Source: Epiperipatus broadwayi
Taxonomy: Eukaryota; Onychophora; Udeonychophora; Euonychophora; Peripatidae
Direction of reading: 5' to 3'
Assembly (NCBI GenBank): GCA_028023455.1
Contig: JAQFVV010012394.1
Span: 25,495,053 to 25,559,052, forward strand
Length of the DNA: 64,000 bases
Numbering within the stretch: position 1 is the stretch's first letter; each line of letters begins with the position of its first letter. The notes beneath the pieces were generated by a model that was not told the DNA's origin, made no database searches, and worked only from the letters and a program-made list of their open reading frames with translations. Shown here one piece after another: positions 48,991-59,619 of this stretch. The translations under genes were made by a program, and so were the position numbers.

Positions 48991-49507
48991 AATATCAGTG
49001 CTTAATTGCAGTCAGGGGATTCTTAGGTTTTTGTCCTTAGTTATTTCCGGCTACCTTGGTTGATGTCTTAAGAAGTTCCAGAATTAAGGATCATAAATTA
49101 TTTTTATTATGATTCTAAAAAAAAAAAAATCAACATAATCCTGCCTTAAAGTAAACCCAATCAATGTCTTATTTAAAAATGATCCGGCATTAAAAAAGAA
49201 ATCCAATGTTTTTAGGTCTTAACTCAGAGATAAAAAGGAAAAATCTATATTAGCTGAAACATGTTGGTGAGCCACCTATCCATATTCATTTATGATGTCA
49301 ATAATCTATAATAAGAATGATAATAGGAACACATGGAGATTAGAAATCTGCCCCATTCAGCTCCTTTAAAGCCTATACATAAAAAATAAGTAGCAAATTT
49401 CTTTTTGTGATTATATATATATACTAAAAAACTTTACAGCATAAAAACTTAAAATACTAAATATGTTAAATACATATAAACCAGTGAAGTTTCCTTTAAT
49501 TAATTAA

Positions 49508-50008
49508 GGAATGCAGGATTCGAACTCAGACATTTACATGACCCTCAACTCTCCATGCCATCTCATATTGCTGACCCACTGATCACACACATGTTGAAAA
49601 GAAATAATCACCAATATATGTATTTCGTACTAATCCAGCACTCATCAGTTGGTCCGGATTACCATCTCCATACATATATACAATCAGTGCTCAGCTTTAT
49701 ATTAAGATAGCCAATCTTCATACTTTAATGGACAGGCTTCAAACTATTCCAACCCACAACTCTTCAGCCTTCTATTTCATTGAAAATCTGAAGAGTGAAT
49801 GTTCTAAGCCCACGTTAGTGCCAAGGTTGTATATATGTGTAGAGATGGTAATCTGGACCAATTGATGAGTGCTGATTTAGCACAAAATATGTCTATTGGT
49901 GATTATTTATTTTCTCAATATGTGTGTGATCAGGTGGGTCAGCAATGTGAGATGGCATGGAGAGTTGAGGGTCGTTTAAAAGTCTGAGTTAGAATCCTGC
50001 ATACATTA
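49508..50008. repeat. Inverted pair of SINE-like units inside the foldback arm
   Basis: Arms 49508-49680 and 49826-50008 are inverted copies with a 145-bp centre. Each contains TGAGATGGCATGGAGAGTTG and, in the left copy (minus strand), GAGTTCGAATCCTGC, a near-perfect RNA polymerase III B box. The right copy has GAGTTAGAATCCTGC. So this is either two SINEs inserted tail to tail or a foldback element built from one. Confidence 0.65.
49681..49825. other. Centre of the inverted SINE-like pair
   Basis: About 145 bp between the arms, with no ORF and no similarity seen elsewhere in the window. Confidence 0.4.
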
Positions 50009-50299
50009 CAGACACAGACACATATATATGCAGGTTTAAGCCTGTATAGTGCGTTAATTTAATTAATTTAACAATCCTTTATAGCTAAGTGCCTTCAGGG
50101 CAATATTTAAACCCCATAATCATAACTAATTAAGCGATAATACATTATAAATAGCACTGTTTTTAACAACGTATAAATGTTCAAATAAAATATTCAAATA
50201 TGCAAATTTCTAAATAGTCCATGTTTTGGAGAGAGCAAAGCAGGCCTCTCTTTTGTTGAAAGTACTGTTGTTAATTATGGATTTGCTTTAGAAAGACCC

Positions 50300-50781
50300 T
50301 CCAAGATGTGTCCTTTAAGCGAAAAAGTTCATCATCATAATGACCCTTCTATTGGTGCTAGGCAAAAGGAGATTTTGCAGCAGCATTCATCTCCATATTG
50401 TCAACAATCATTCACTTATCTCGCAAGTTTATGAAAACACATTCATGATTTTTGTTCTAGAATGATCAAGCCTGATGACATAACTTCTTCAGAAAATAGT
50501 TCCCAATCTTCTGAAATTGATTTAAAAGAATATGATTCAAAATTGAAGACATTTCTTCTACACCAGAACCAAAACTTATAAAATTGATTCATTCAGTAGT
50601 AAAAAAATCACCAGGTGGGAGACCTCCAGGGAAAAAGAACAAGTCACTAGTTCCCATTATACAGAGTGAAAAATCTGCAGGCAACTTGAAGAAAAAGCTA
50701 ATAACAACAGTGCCAACAACAAAAAAGAGGTTTGCTTTACTCTCTCCAAAGCATGGAATATTTAGAAATTTGCATATTTGA
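50300..50781 (+). pseudogene. Captured coding fragment, AT-hook-like, no family assigned
   Basis: The open stretch 50584-50781 encodes VVKKSPGGRPPGKKNKS, containing the GRP core of an AT-hook with basic flanks, then KKLITTVPTTKKRFALLSPK ending HGIFRNLHI. Upstream, in other frames, are SEKVHHHNDPSIGARQKEIL, QQHSSPYCQQSFTYLASL and a serine-rich TSSENSSQSSEIDLKEYDSK. Together they look like one basic, serine-rich nuclear protein broken by two or three frame changes and stops. No introns are apparent. I do not recognise the parent gene. Confidence 0.5.
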
Positions 50782-50950
50782 ATATTTTATTTGAACATTT
50801 GTTCGTTATTAAAAAAAGCATTATTTATAAAACATCATCGGTTAATTAGCTATGATTATGGGGTTTAAATATTGCCCCGAAAGCGCTTAGCTATAAAGGA
50901 TTGTTTAATTAATTAAAGGAAGCTTCACTGTGTTTATATGTATATAACAT

Positions 50951-52644
50951 ATTTATTATTTAATAATTTAATGGAGAATGAAATAAATTATTATAAAATA
51001 TTTAAATGAATTAAAGATTTCTCTAAATATCATATATAAATAATGTTCAAAGTCTTGCAGAAACTCACACTAAATTCCCAAGCATTTACAGTGAGTCCCG
51101 CTTTGCTTATAGTTGTGAGTTTCTGCGAGACTTCAAATGTTATATATGATAGTTGGAGATCTCCTTATTCACAACACATGCATATAATTAAAAAGAGAAA
51201 ATTATTCTATCTCAGACTACTGAGCAAAGGGTCTTTTTACTCTAGATTCTTTGGTCAACATATAGACTGTTATTCATTTACAGGCTGAAGGAATATAAAG
51301 CTATATTAATTTCATGTATATATATATTACATAAAATCCATGCTTATCTACACATAAATCTTCAATTTGTTGTCAAGGCAACCTCTATAAATAAAAGATG
51401 TATTCTCCTACCTTTCACTCTGGTCTAAGTTATTATTATAAATAAGAAAGTTAGCACCTGGTCTAGATTTCTATATTCATAACAATTTACATAAATCTCT
51501 TTATATAGACAAATATAATCTGTTTTTGAAAAAAGATTAACAATAATCACACATATATATTAACTGAATACAAAACAATAAATACTTATATTTAGACAAA
51601 CATGTCTAGATTACACAATTTAAGTCATCCAGGCTTTGCGTTTCTAAATACAGGTGGCGCTGTTGAAACATTCTAGTAATGGTTTGTATTCATTTACTAC
51701 ATGCAATCTTTAATGGACACATATTTACGTGTTAAATTAATAAAATAAAAGACTCATGAGACATGCATGATAAATAATGATCAATAAACAAAATACACTA
51801 AGGTTTTATCTAACTAACATGTTAAAATGATAATAGGTATATAGCAAAATAAATATATTTTAAACATATATATGTATTAAACTGTAAATGCTGGTGTGGT
51901 TTATTCTTTTACTGTTACTTTTTTCTAATTTTTCATTAGGATAATTAAAAATATATATACAAAAAAAACTATTGTAAATAATCCCAGAATTTGATTCACA
52001 TTACTATCATTGTTAACTCATGCGAATGAAGATGGCGCTGGAGTGGTGTCTTGTAAAGTTAATTATTGCTGCTAATAGATAATCAGCAAATGCTTTATCC
52101 TTCATTATATTTGAGCCATAAATTATTGAATTATTATAGTTTATATTAATTTGTGAATTTGGAAAAATTATTAAACATTTTCAAAAATTAATTAACAATA
52201 TAAAATTTGAACTTTTTTCATTACAATTAAAAAAATTGTAAGCAACAATAATTATACAGTGTATTTTCAGCAGCAACAACAAAAAAATCAAATCAAATAA
52301 GGAACTTGAAGCTATGAATTCTGAAATCTTGTAAATTATTCTATCAACTTCCTTATAGCTTACTAAATATTACTAGATAGTATAATCTCTAGAAAATAAG
52401 TAATAAAATTAGATAATCTGTAAAAAATAATCAATTAATGAAACTTTTGTTTATTTAAAAAAAAAAGTAGTTTCAGGATTTAGATAATATGTTTGTGTTG
52501 TTTGATACTTAAGCAATTGAAAAATAAGCCATAAGCTGATAGTTAAGGAAGTTATAGTAATTGTAAAGTATGTATATAAATTAACAAGCAAATGTAAAAT
52601 TTCACCAATAAGATATCATCACATGACCTCCAACACACACGATT
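50951..52644. other. LINS1 intron, plain AT-rich DNA
   Basis: Contains TTGTTGTCAAGGCAACCTC at 51368-51386, also seen inside the foldback at 39.1 kb, and two short CG-containing patches near 51655 and 52030. No gene seen. Confidence 0.5.
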
Positions 52645-52980
52645 TCAGTTTATTCAGCATTGTTTCTGCAGCATACTTTTTTCCTTTCACCACATCTATA
52701 TCATTCACTGTAAGCTTTAGTAATTAATAGATGCAGATGATAGTATCTAATAAATCCATATACAGTGCTATCCAATCCAATATCTCCAGACTTTCTTTCG
52801 GCAATGAGGAACTTTGAATTTTGGACCAGTGTTTGAACCTTTAGATCTAATGCACCTTTTCTTTGCCAGCTACTATTTACCTTTCAGTTTCACTATTAAT
52901 TGCTAAAGCTTAAATGGTATGCATGTAATGAAGAAAAAACTATGCTGCTAAAACAACATTGAATAAGCTCAAGTCATGTG
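52645..52980. repeat. Foldback family F, worn copy with both arms
   Basis: Arms 52645-52735 and 52895-52980 pair through GTTTCTGCAGCATACTTTTT against its inverted counterpart, and through AGCTTTAGTAATTAATAG. The internal CCAATCCAATATCTCCAGAC is the family F motif. Confidence 0.65.
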
Positions 52981-53204
52981 ATAGAATCATGTGATATTTA
53001 ATTAGTTTTATATTATTTCTGGTCACAGGATAGAGGTGCCTATAACTGTTTAAAAAACTAAGACACTATAATATATAGAAACTGAACTGGTTTCAGTTGA
53101 ATATAATTATACAGGCAAGTTGACTTAGATTGAAAAGATTTATGTTTTTTTAAATTGGGCTGATAGCTACACAGATGGCTAGCAGAGAAAAGGCATATTA
53201 GATT

Positions 53205-53390
53205 CTAAAGATGTAGACACGGGCTCCAAAGCTCTTATTATTAAAAGCCATAAGCTTGAAACTAGTCTGAAAATATTGGATAGAACAGCTTTGAATATAA
53301 CATCATTTGGTATCTATTAGTTAGTCAACTTTATGTTAAGTAGCATAGCTGTAGTGAAGGAAAAAGAATAAGCTGTTAAAACAACGTGTA
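53205..53390 (-). repeat. Foldback family F, single arm
   Basis: Minus-strand copy: CAATATTTTCAGACTAGTTT with AAGCTTATGGCTTTT beside it, then TAACTAATAGATACC and the AGCAT-AGCTGTAGTGAAGG end. Confidence 0.6.
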
Positions 53391-53424
53391 AATTGGTAAC
53401 TGATGTTTTACTAGTTATCAAGTT

Positions 53425-53520
53425 CGAGTACTGGAAGTGATAGAACTGGGTTGCAATCTGGATTTTGAGCTCCAGAATCTACCACTCTATGACTATGCTT
53501 AACCATGAAAGACATGAAGA
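53425..53520 (-). mobile_element. tRNA-derived SINE, family B
   Basis: AAGTTCGAGTACTGGAAGTG, GAACTGGGTTGCAATCTGG and TCCAGAATCTACCACTCTAT match the 21.7-kb copy on the same strand. Confidence 0.75.
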
Positions 53521-53849
53521 TTTAATGAATGATACTTTTATTTAATTAACTACAAATTTATTTTAAATTCACTATTTTCAACATTTGGATTCTCTACTCT
53601 GCTGTGAAATATCAAGTTCCAAATACTGTACATTTTATAAAAAACATTTCTTACTGTAACTTCTTACAAAAAAACGTGATTATTAAAAATATAAATATTT
53701 TTTGTTATTATCACAAAAGGAAAAAAAAGTTTACTTTTTATGTTGAAGTTTATATTTTATGTTCCAGTTTATTAATAAATAAAATGCAGTCTTTAAATTT
53801 TTTAAATACATGGATGATTTTTTAAAAACTTTTATAATCAAGTACTTTA

Positions 53850-53965
53850 TTGCTTGGAAAATTATTAATGTTCAAGTACAAGAAGTAACATGGTTAGGCA
53901 ATGATCCATAGATCTTGAGTGCCAGGATGTGCCATTCTATCATTATACCAAATCGCACAGGGCAA
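53850..53965 (-). mobile_element. tRNA-derived SINE, family B
   Basis: TATTGCTTGGAAAATTATTA, TTCAAGTACAAGAAGTAACA and CCATTCTATCATTATACC follow the family; B box worn. Confidence 0.7.
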
Positions 53966-54099
53966 TTACTTTTCTAATAATATATCGATTGTCAATTGAA
54001 AGCTTATTGTATATACCTGAAATAAATAAAAAGTGCACTAAATGTTATGTGCAATCCTTCACTATAATAATAATGTGTTATAAAAATAACAATGATTTT

Positions 54100-54215
54100 A
54101 TTATTATTTGTAAGATCTTTGAATATCGGAAATGACAGACTGAACCGTAATCCATGGACCTTGAGTTCTACAGTTGGCCATTACACTAATCCATGCAGGG
54201 TAATCAGTGTATTAA
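54100..54215 (-). mobile_element. tRNA-derived SINE, family B, worn
   Basis: GACAGACTGAACCGTAATCC and GGCCATTACACTAATCC correspond to the promoter-box region of family B. Confidence 0.55.
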
Positions 54216-54919
54216 AAATAGCTATTATAAGGGTTTTTTATTTTTTTGGAGGAGGATGAAAATAATAATGATTAGATTCCAAAATTCATTATTTTATGGT
54301 TATATCTTAATCTTTAATAAAAATTAAAATAATGTAAAAATTAATATTCATTTTAAAAATCATGTGACTTATGTAATTAACCTTATTTTGAAAATTTTTT
54401 CATTTATGGATAATAATGATTTGTGTAAAACTATAGTATAGTTAGTTTGTTTTTTTTTAAAAATTTTCTTCATAGTAGAGCATTTTATTATATACAATAT
54501 ATATGCACAATTGACCGCAGCAATTCAATCCCCATTGTTCTATGCCAGAGCCACCTACATCAGCTGATAGTAAATACAAACACATGGTACAAAATAGTAC
54601 CTCAGAATTAGTTTCAGATTACTGATCTTCCTCAGCAGTGAGCTAATAGTTTTAGCACAGTTGAAGATTTTTAATCACTGCTTAATTATTATAATAATAA
54701 TAAAACTAAATTTGGACAAAGATATCAGCATCATTGTATTACTACATTTTACTTGATCAGTATTCTGCATAAAAAAATTGAACTATTTCTCTGCAGGATA
54801 CATACATTTCAAAAATAACCTCCTAACAGACACATGTCTTAGGTTGATAATGTAATGGTGACTGACTTGGTATTAAAGCACAAATACTTGGCAGTATGAT
54901 CAATTTTCATACATTAGCC

Positions 54920-55396
54920 CAGGGGGTGGGCAAATAGTGGCCCGAGGGGCACATGTGGCCCACTAAGAGTTTTTATGTGACCCACCAAGACAATCAGAAA
55001 AATCCCCCATGGAACTGAAATTTCCTTCCCATGCATGACCAAAGATTCGTCTCATATTTTCCACTAGGATGGCCATGTCAATACACATGCGCAGTGTAGA
55101 TACAAGGTGCAGTGCTTTTCCAGTTGATCTGGTTAATTTCAATTTTGTCTTTGCATTAGCAAATATAGACATTTCCAACTTTAGTGAAACCATGAACCCT
55201 CCGAAAAAATGTAAAATCGGTGATGACTGTCGAGTGTTTAATGAAGAATGGACAAACAAATATTTCTTTGGTAATACAGGGAATAAAGCAGTGTGTTTAT
55301 TGTGTCATGAAAAAAAGGTGCGGCCCTCTGCTAACCTTTGCTTCCAGAATGTGGCCCCCGATGCGGCCTCCGAGCCAAAACAATTTCCCACCCCTG
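54920..55396 (+). mobile_element. hAT miniature element with transposase N-terminus (copy 2)
   Basis: Same family as the copy at 21.8 kb, opposite strand. Ends are CAGGGGGTGGGCAA and TTTCCCACCCCTG, flanked by CATTAGCC on both sides (54912-54919, 55397-55404). The plus-strand frame 55069-55428 includes MNPPKKCKIGDDCRVFNEEW, TNKYFFGNTGNKAVCLLCHE and a shortened 3' part; the last few codons are flanking DNA. Copies 1 and 2 share both ends and the same internal deletion pattern. Confidence 0.92.
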
Positions 55397-55561
55397 CATT
55401 AGCCTATTCCAGCATGGCTATACGTTAATCAAAGTGGAATCACGGATTCATATTGTTAAAAACCTTTACAAAAAAAACAAACAAACAACAACATCGAAAT
55501 ATGTAACAAATAGGCCAAAATGCCTTAAATTAGATGTAAATAAATATGGAAATACATCAAC

Positions 55562-55945
55562 TCCAATTATCATGCGTAATACATTTATTTTAGCTACCAT
55601 ATTGTATGAAAAATTTAACAGATCACTTTGCAGAATACATACATTTCAGAAATAAGCTCCTTCTTTAGAGATTTTTAATAACGTGAATTCTTGGTCATAA
55701 TTTGATTAATGTATCCATATTGGAATAGGTTAATATAAAAAATGATCATAGCATCAAGTATTTCCCCTTTAATAGCTAATCAGTCACCATTGCACTACTA
55801 ATATAAGACATATTCATGAGTGGATTGTTGGCAATGCTCCAAGGCATTTGGAAAAGGAGCTCATTCCTGAGATGCATGTACTATGCAGAGTGATATATCG
55901 ATTTTTTCATGCAATATGGTAGCCATTGTAAAACATATTATACAT
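55562..55945. repeat. Inverted repeat next to hAT copy 2
   Basis: Arms 55562-55665 and 55845-55945 share GCTACCATATTG and a CTTTGCAGAATACATACATT-like block. A further direct copy of the latter is at 54788-54832, on the other side of the hAT element. Confidence 0.6.
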
Positions 55946-56129
55946 GACAATTGAAAGTGATATCTCTCAAATATATTTTAATTTAATTTAAAATAAAAAT
56001 GATTGTGTGCAAAAAAAAAATGTTTCTACTGAGGAAACAAGTCTATAAATGTATTTGGCATTACCATAATATATCTACTGATGGGTCATATCCACATAAA
56101 TGCTCTAAAATAAATTTAAGATAACAGAG

Positions 56130-56270
56130 GCAAAACTCTACATACTGTAGTGCCACCTAGTACAAACCAGAATAATTAATGGATGAAAGAAGGTTGGTGC
56201 ATAAAATCCCTAACTAATATCTACTTATCCAATGTCCCTGGATTAGTTTCAAGCTTGTGGCTTTAGGGAA
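56130..56270 (+). repeat. Foldback family F, single arm
   Basis: TACTGTAGTGCCACCTAGTA, AATTAATGGATGAAAGAAGG and TCCAATGTCCCTGGATTAGT follow the 19.9-kb arm closely. Confidence 0.8.
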
Positions 56271-56649
56271 TGGTGATGATGCGATGTTTAGTGGTTTAAA
56301 TTTAAGATAAATGAATTATTAACATCAGATGCAGATTAAATGTAAGTAAAAAACAATTGTGTTATTTTAGAATATGTCATCTTTTTTGGCAAAATTGCCA
56401 AAAGTATTTGTAATTAATTTAAATTCTGCTGAGTTCCATAAAATATAGTTATGAAATTTATACCAAACCTACATATGAATATGCATTTAATATAAAATTA
56501 AGTCTGAAAACGTGAAGATGATATTTTATTTGTAATTATATGTTGGATTATTTCCAGCATCTAGAATTGGTCGTTAAATGTCCTCAGAAACATTCAAACT
56601 TCAATTGTTAGTAACAGCGCACAGGTTAGTATGTAATTGTTTAGTAGCA

Positions 56650-56795
56650 TTATTTTCTTCTCTTCTTCAGATGTTGCTGGCCTGACCAGTGACAATACAA
56701 GAATGAGAATTGAACCTGGAACTGCTAGATTTATGAATAATAAATTTAAGGTGACAATCTAATTAATTACGTTATTCTATAAAAGACTACAGTCA
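56650..56795 (-). mobile_element. tRNA-derived SINE, family C
   Basis: CTTCTTCAGATGTTGCTGG, TTGAACCTGGAACTGCTAG and AATTTAAGGTGACAATCTA match the family; A box worn. Confidence 0.75.
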
Positions 56796-57191
56796 AAAAA
56801 AATTCTATATACACTTATTTATGAGAATCCCCCTGATTTCTCCAATTATCTGAAAGGCAAGGTTAATGAGTGATTTCCAAACATTATAAACAACCCCAAA
56901 AGTCAACTTCGTTACAATACCTTAGTAAATTTTTAGATAGAAAGGTGACTGGGATACTGAGATGCAACACAAACTTTATGATTGAAAGATAGATTATTTC
57001 ATCATAATGATGTAGTTTCCCACAACTACATTAGTTGTACATTTGCTATAACTTGTTGTACAAGTGCAAAACATGGAGACAAAAGCGCTTTTTTTTTTTT
57101 AATTATTAAAATTAAAGTTACTTTCAAAATTTTATTAAGAATAAAAAGGCAGATTTCAAAGAATTTTTTTTTTAAAAAAAAAAAGACCTAC

Positions 57192-57315
57192 CGGACTTTT
57201 GTGGATTGGTACTTTCTGAAAGTCTGGAAACTGCAAGACGGATGGTATCCAAGAGGTTAACTTCATGTCCATGATTAGATAATGCTTTGATTATTAGAAG
57301 TTCAAAATAATTTTT
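57192..57315 (-). CDS. LINS1: LINS1 homologue, coding exon 3 (likely)
   Basis: A 124-bp exon (41 codons plus one base). The acceptor has a clean polypyrimidine tract (CTTTTCTTTTTTAG) and the donor is GTAGGT at 57191-57186. The product reads KNYFELLIIKALSNHGHEVN then LLDTIRLAVSRLSESTNPQKS, a helical stretch. It starts in phase 0, as exon 2 requires, and ends in phase 1. The region corresponds by position to the poorly conserved part of LINS1 after CLALLLYF; sequence similarity there is weak, so the call rests on splice sites, phase, open frame and position. Confidence 0.6.
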
Positions 57316-57497
57316 CTAAAAAAGAAAAGTTTTCTATACATAATGTACAAAAAAAAAAAAATTACGTATATTTTTATTTAAAATGCAAAAGAAGTCTAAA
57401 CAATACAACATGATTTTGTATTTAAAATTTCTTAGTCACTTTTCTAATTTATTATTAAGGTATTCTTTTAAATTTTTTTAGTAATTGTATCATTCTT

Positions 57498-58050
57498 TTG
57501 TTCTGTTCTCAATTTGGGTGCATGGTATATATTCTATATTTATATAGATTGTGGGTCAAAGAGCTTTGGAAGGTGGTGCCAGATGATGAGAAGCATTCAT
57601 TGTTTAAGGCTCAAACGGGATCTTTAGCAACAAGGGAATATACACGTAAATGGAAAAATATGGGTGATTTAGTCTGCAAGTTGTGTAAGGAAGGTATAGA
57701 AAATATTAGGCATCTGTTACTTCAATGTAAATATTTGGAAGCAGAAAGGGTACAAATAATGAAGTTATGAAAAATTAAATATGAACAAAGTGATTATACA
57801 AAAAGTAAGTTATTGGTTTTTATGCCAGGTTTGGGAAAAAATAAGGGGGATTTAGATATGAAGATCATGGAGTTGACAAAGATTATGTTGTGGAAATGGG
57901 ATGGAACAGATTATGGGAAAACTTAGGGTGGGGAATGGAAAGGGAAGGTAAAGTGGCTAACAGGTTTCTCTGGGCATAGTTGCTGAGAGATTCCTGAGTC
58001 CGTATAAGGAGAAGTCACAGTGCATCACATCACATAACATGCCTTTAAAA
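57498..58050 (+). pseudogene. LINE-2 3' end with CCHC finger and tail
   Basis: A 5'-truncated LINE-2 copy. The open stretch 57498-57770 ends with KWKNMGDLVCKLCKEGIENI then RHLLLQCKYLEAE, a C-x2-C-x8-H-x4-C finger like those at the C-termini of several LINE groups. Downstream non-coding sequence matches the end of the 23-25.7 kb copy as far as the block AAAGTGGCTAACAGG, then continues to a tail rich in CATCACAT at 58020-58045, which the longer copy lacks. Confidence 0.85.
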
Positions 58051-58868
58051 TGAATTAAGTTGATTCATACTAGTCAATATATTTTTTTTGGTCCAGTTTA
58101 GAGAATTAAGTAAGGGTGATTATTGCTAAGAAATATAATCAGTTCATTGATACTATTTTAAAGGGACCATATTTTGAATAATCAAACTATGTAAATCGAT
58201 GATGATGAGTGATTTTGGAAATTATTCAGCTACAAATTTCTTATGATGAATGAGTGAATATTTTTTGATGGTGCTGAGGATTAGGCAATTCATATAACTG
58301 CATGTGGATACTAGCGATTGCTAATGTTGGTATATTCGCACTCAACATCATCACTGATCATGTCTCCATTCCTAATACATAATGGCTGTCAGAGGAAAAA
58401 AAAGTTTGCAGCAAGTTTCCACCTGTTACAATCTATCAGAGGCATTAGTAAAGATCCATACAGATGATAGGATTCAAATCCAGGTCAAGTATACCTGGAA
58501 AATTTTTTCAATACATCTATGTTTGGATATCTAGCTATTTTTAGTTAGAAGTTAAAATAAAGATGGAAAAATTCACTATTTGGTAATCGGAAATCCTAAT
58601 GAATACTATGTTACCCCTTTATTGTTTGTGATTAAGAGATGTTGGAGAGACTGTTACAGTTCGCTGTTTTATTTCATCATATTCTACCAATAACCAAGTT
58701 CACACATATATGCGATGAGAAATAAATCTATGAAAATCTGCAAAACATAGTTGGCAATCAAGAAAAACATCATGGCAAAATTTGCATTAATATACCTTAA
58801 TACACTAACTAGTAGGCAATATAATAAATCTCAATAATAAAAAAAAGAGGCAGACAAAAGAAGACAAA

Positions 58869-58902
58869 AAAGAAAAAGTGTGTGAGAGAGAGAGAGAGAG
58901 AG
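58869..58902 (+). repeat. GA microsatellite
   Basis: About 12 consecutive GA units after a short GT run. Confidence 0.95.
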
Positions 58903-59096
58903 AGTAAAGAAATGACAATAATTTTGAATAAACTTTTAATAATAAATAAAAATATATATTTTTTTCTCCATTTTTAAGGACTGCTTTATTTAAAATTAAT
59001 AATTTGAAGCTAATTGTTATTTTTGTTTTTAATTTTAAAAACAATCTTGCAAGTACATTAAAAAAAAAAAAAGGAAATTAAATCGAAACTTCTTAC

Positions 59097-59183
59097 TTGA
59101 GATGTAAATTTCAATAGAAGAGAAACCAAAGTTTTGCCACTTGTAAATGAAATCAAATTGTCTGGAAACAAACAAAGTTGAAG
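59097..59183 (-). CDS. LINS1: LINS1 homologue, coding exon 2
   Basis: An 87-bp exon in phase 0 at both ends. The acceptor is a pyrimidine-rich TTTCCATATTTCAG just above 59183, and the donor GTAAGA lies at 59096-59091. It translates to LQLCLFPDNLISFTSG followed by KTLVSLLLKFTSQ. This aligns with the vertebrate LINS1 segment containing ICMFQNSDKLL and CLALLLYF, directly after the segment encoded by exon 1. Phase 0 agrees with the end of exon 1 and the start of the exon at 57315. A strong 70-bp-arm hairpin starts about 50 bp upstream of the acceptor, inside the intron. Confidence 0.75.
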
Positions 59184-59231
59184 CTGAAATATGGAAAAAA
59201 AAACCCAGCAAATAAATATATCATACATAAT

Positions 59232-59387
59232 AATATTTACTATGGCTGTAACCTCAGAAATATGCGTCTGAAAAATGCGAAGGTAGGGACCTCTACAGGT
59301 CTTAACCACAAGCTTACCTGTAGAGGTCTCTACCTTCGCATTTTTCAGACGTATATTCCTGAGGTTACAGCCTTAGTAAATATTACT
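59232..59387. repeat. Strong hairpin in a LINS1 intron
   Basis: Arms 59232-59300 and 59316-59387 pair nearly perfectly around a 15-bp loop; for example GGACCTCTACAGGT against ACCTGTAGAGGTC and ATGCGAAGGTAG against CTACCTTCGCAT. It is the youngest-looking palindrome here, and lies about 50 bp upstream of the exon at 59183. Probably a miniature transposon; no clear target duplication. Confidence 0.85.
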
Positions 59388-59509
59388 TAATATAATAATG
59401 TGCGTTTAAAATAAATTTATACATAATAATATAAAACAAAGTAAACCAGTTCCCTTTGTAAGTTATGGACAAATAATACTCATATGCTAACAAACAATAG
59501 GACAAAAAA

Positions 59510-59605
59510 AAAGAAGTTTGAGTACCAGACCTGCAAGGGCCAGTATAGATCTTGGGACCTCCTAATTCCAAGTCAGACCCTCTATCAACTGCGCCAAATG
59601 TGAAG
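59510..59605 (-). mobile_element. tRNA-derived SINE, family D
   Basis: Minus strand: TTTGGCGCAGTTGATAGAGG and GGAGGTCCCAAGAT follow the copy at 235-325. Poly-A tail seen as AAAAAAAAAGAAG on the opposite reading. Confidence 0.7.
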
Positions 59606-59619
59606 AATACAAAAAAAGA

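Larger units (their letters stand above)
49476..50950 (+). mobile_element. Foldback element carrying a piece of an AT-hook-like protein gene
   Basis: Left arm: 49476-49507 plus 50048-50265; right arm: 50700-50950. The interior (50266-50699) is coding-like on the plus strand. Arms match over about 250 bp, including TTTAAATATTGCCC and ATTTGCATATTTGAATATTT. The left arm was split by an inverted SINE-like pair (49508-50047) that is bordered by TTAATTAA-type repeats, likely its target duplication. The coding piece runs into the right arm, so the 3' end of the captured gene is present twice in opposite directions. Confidence 0.75.

Noticed and set aside
51043-51288. Plus-strand ORF of 81 residues, starting near a short inverted repeat (CAGAAACTCACA / GTGAGTTTCTG).
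   Set aside because: No recognisable motif or splice context; likely chance.
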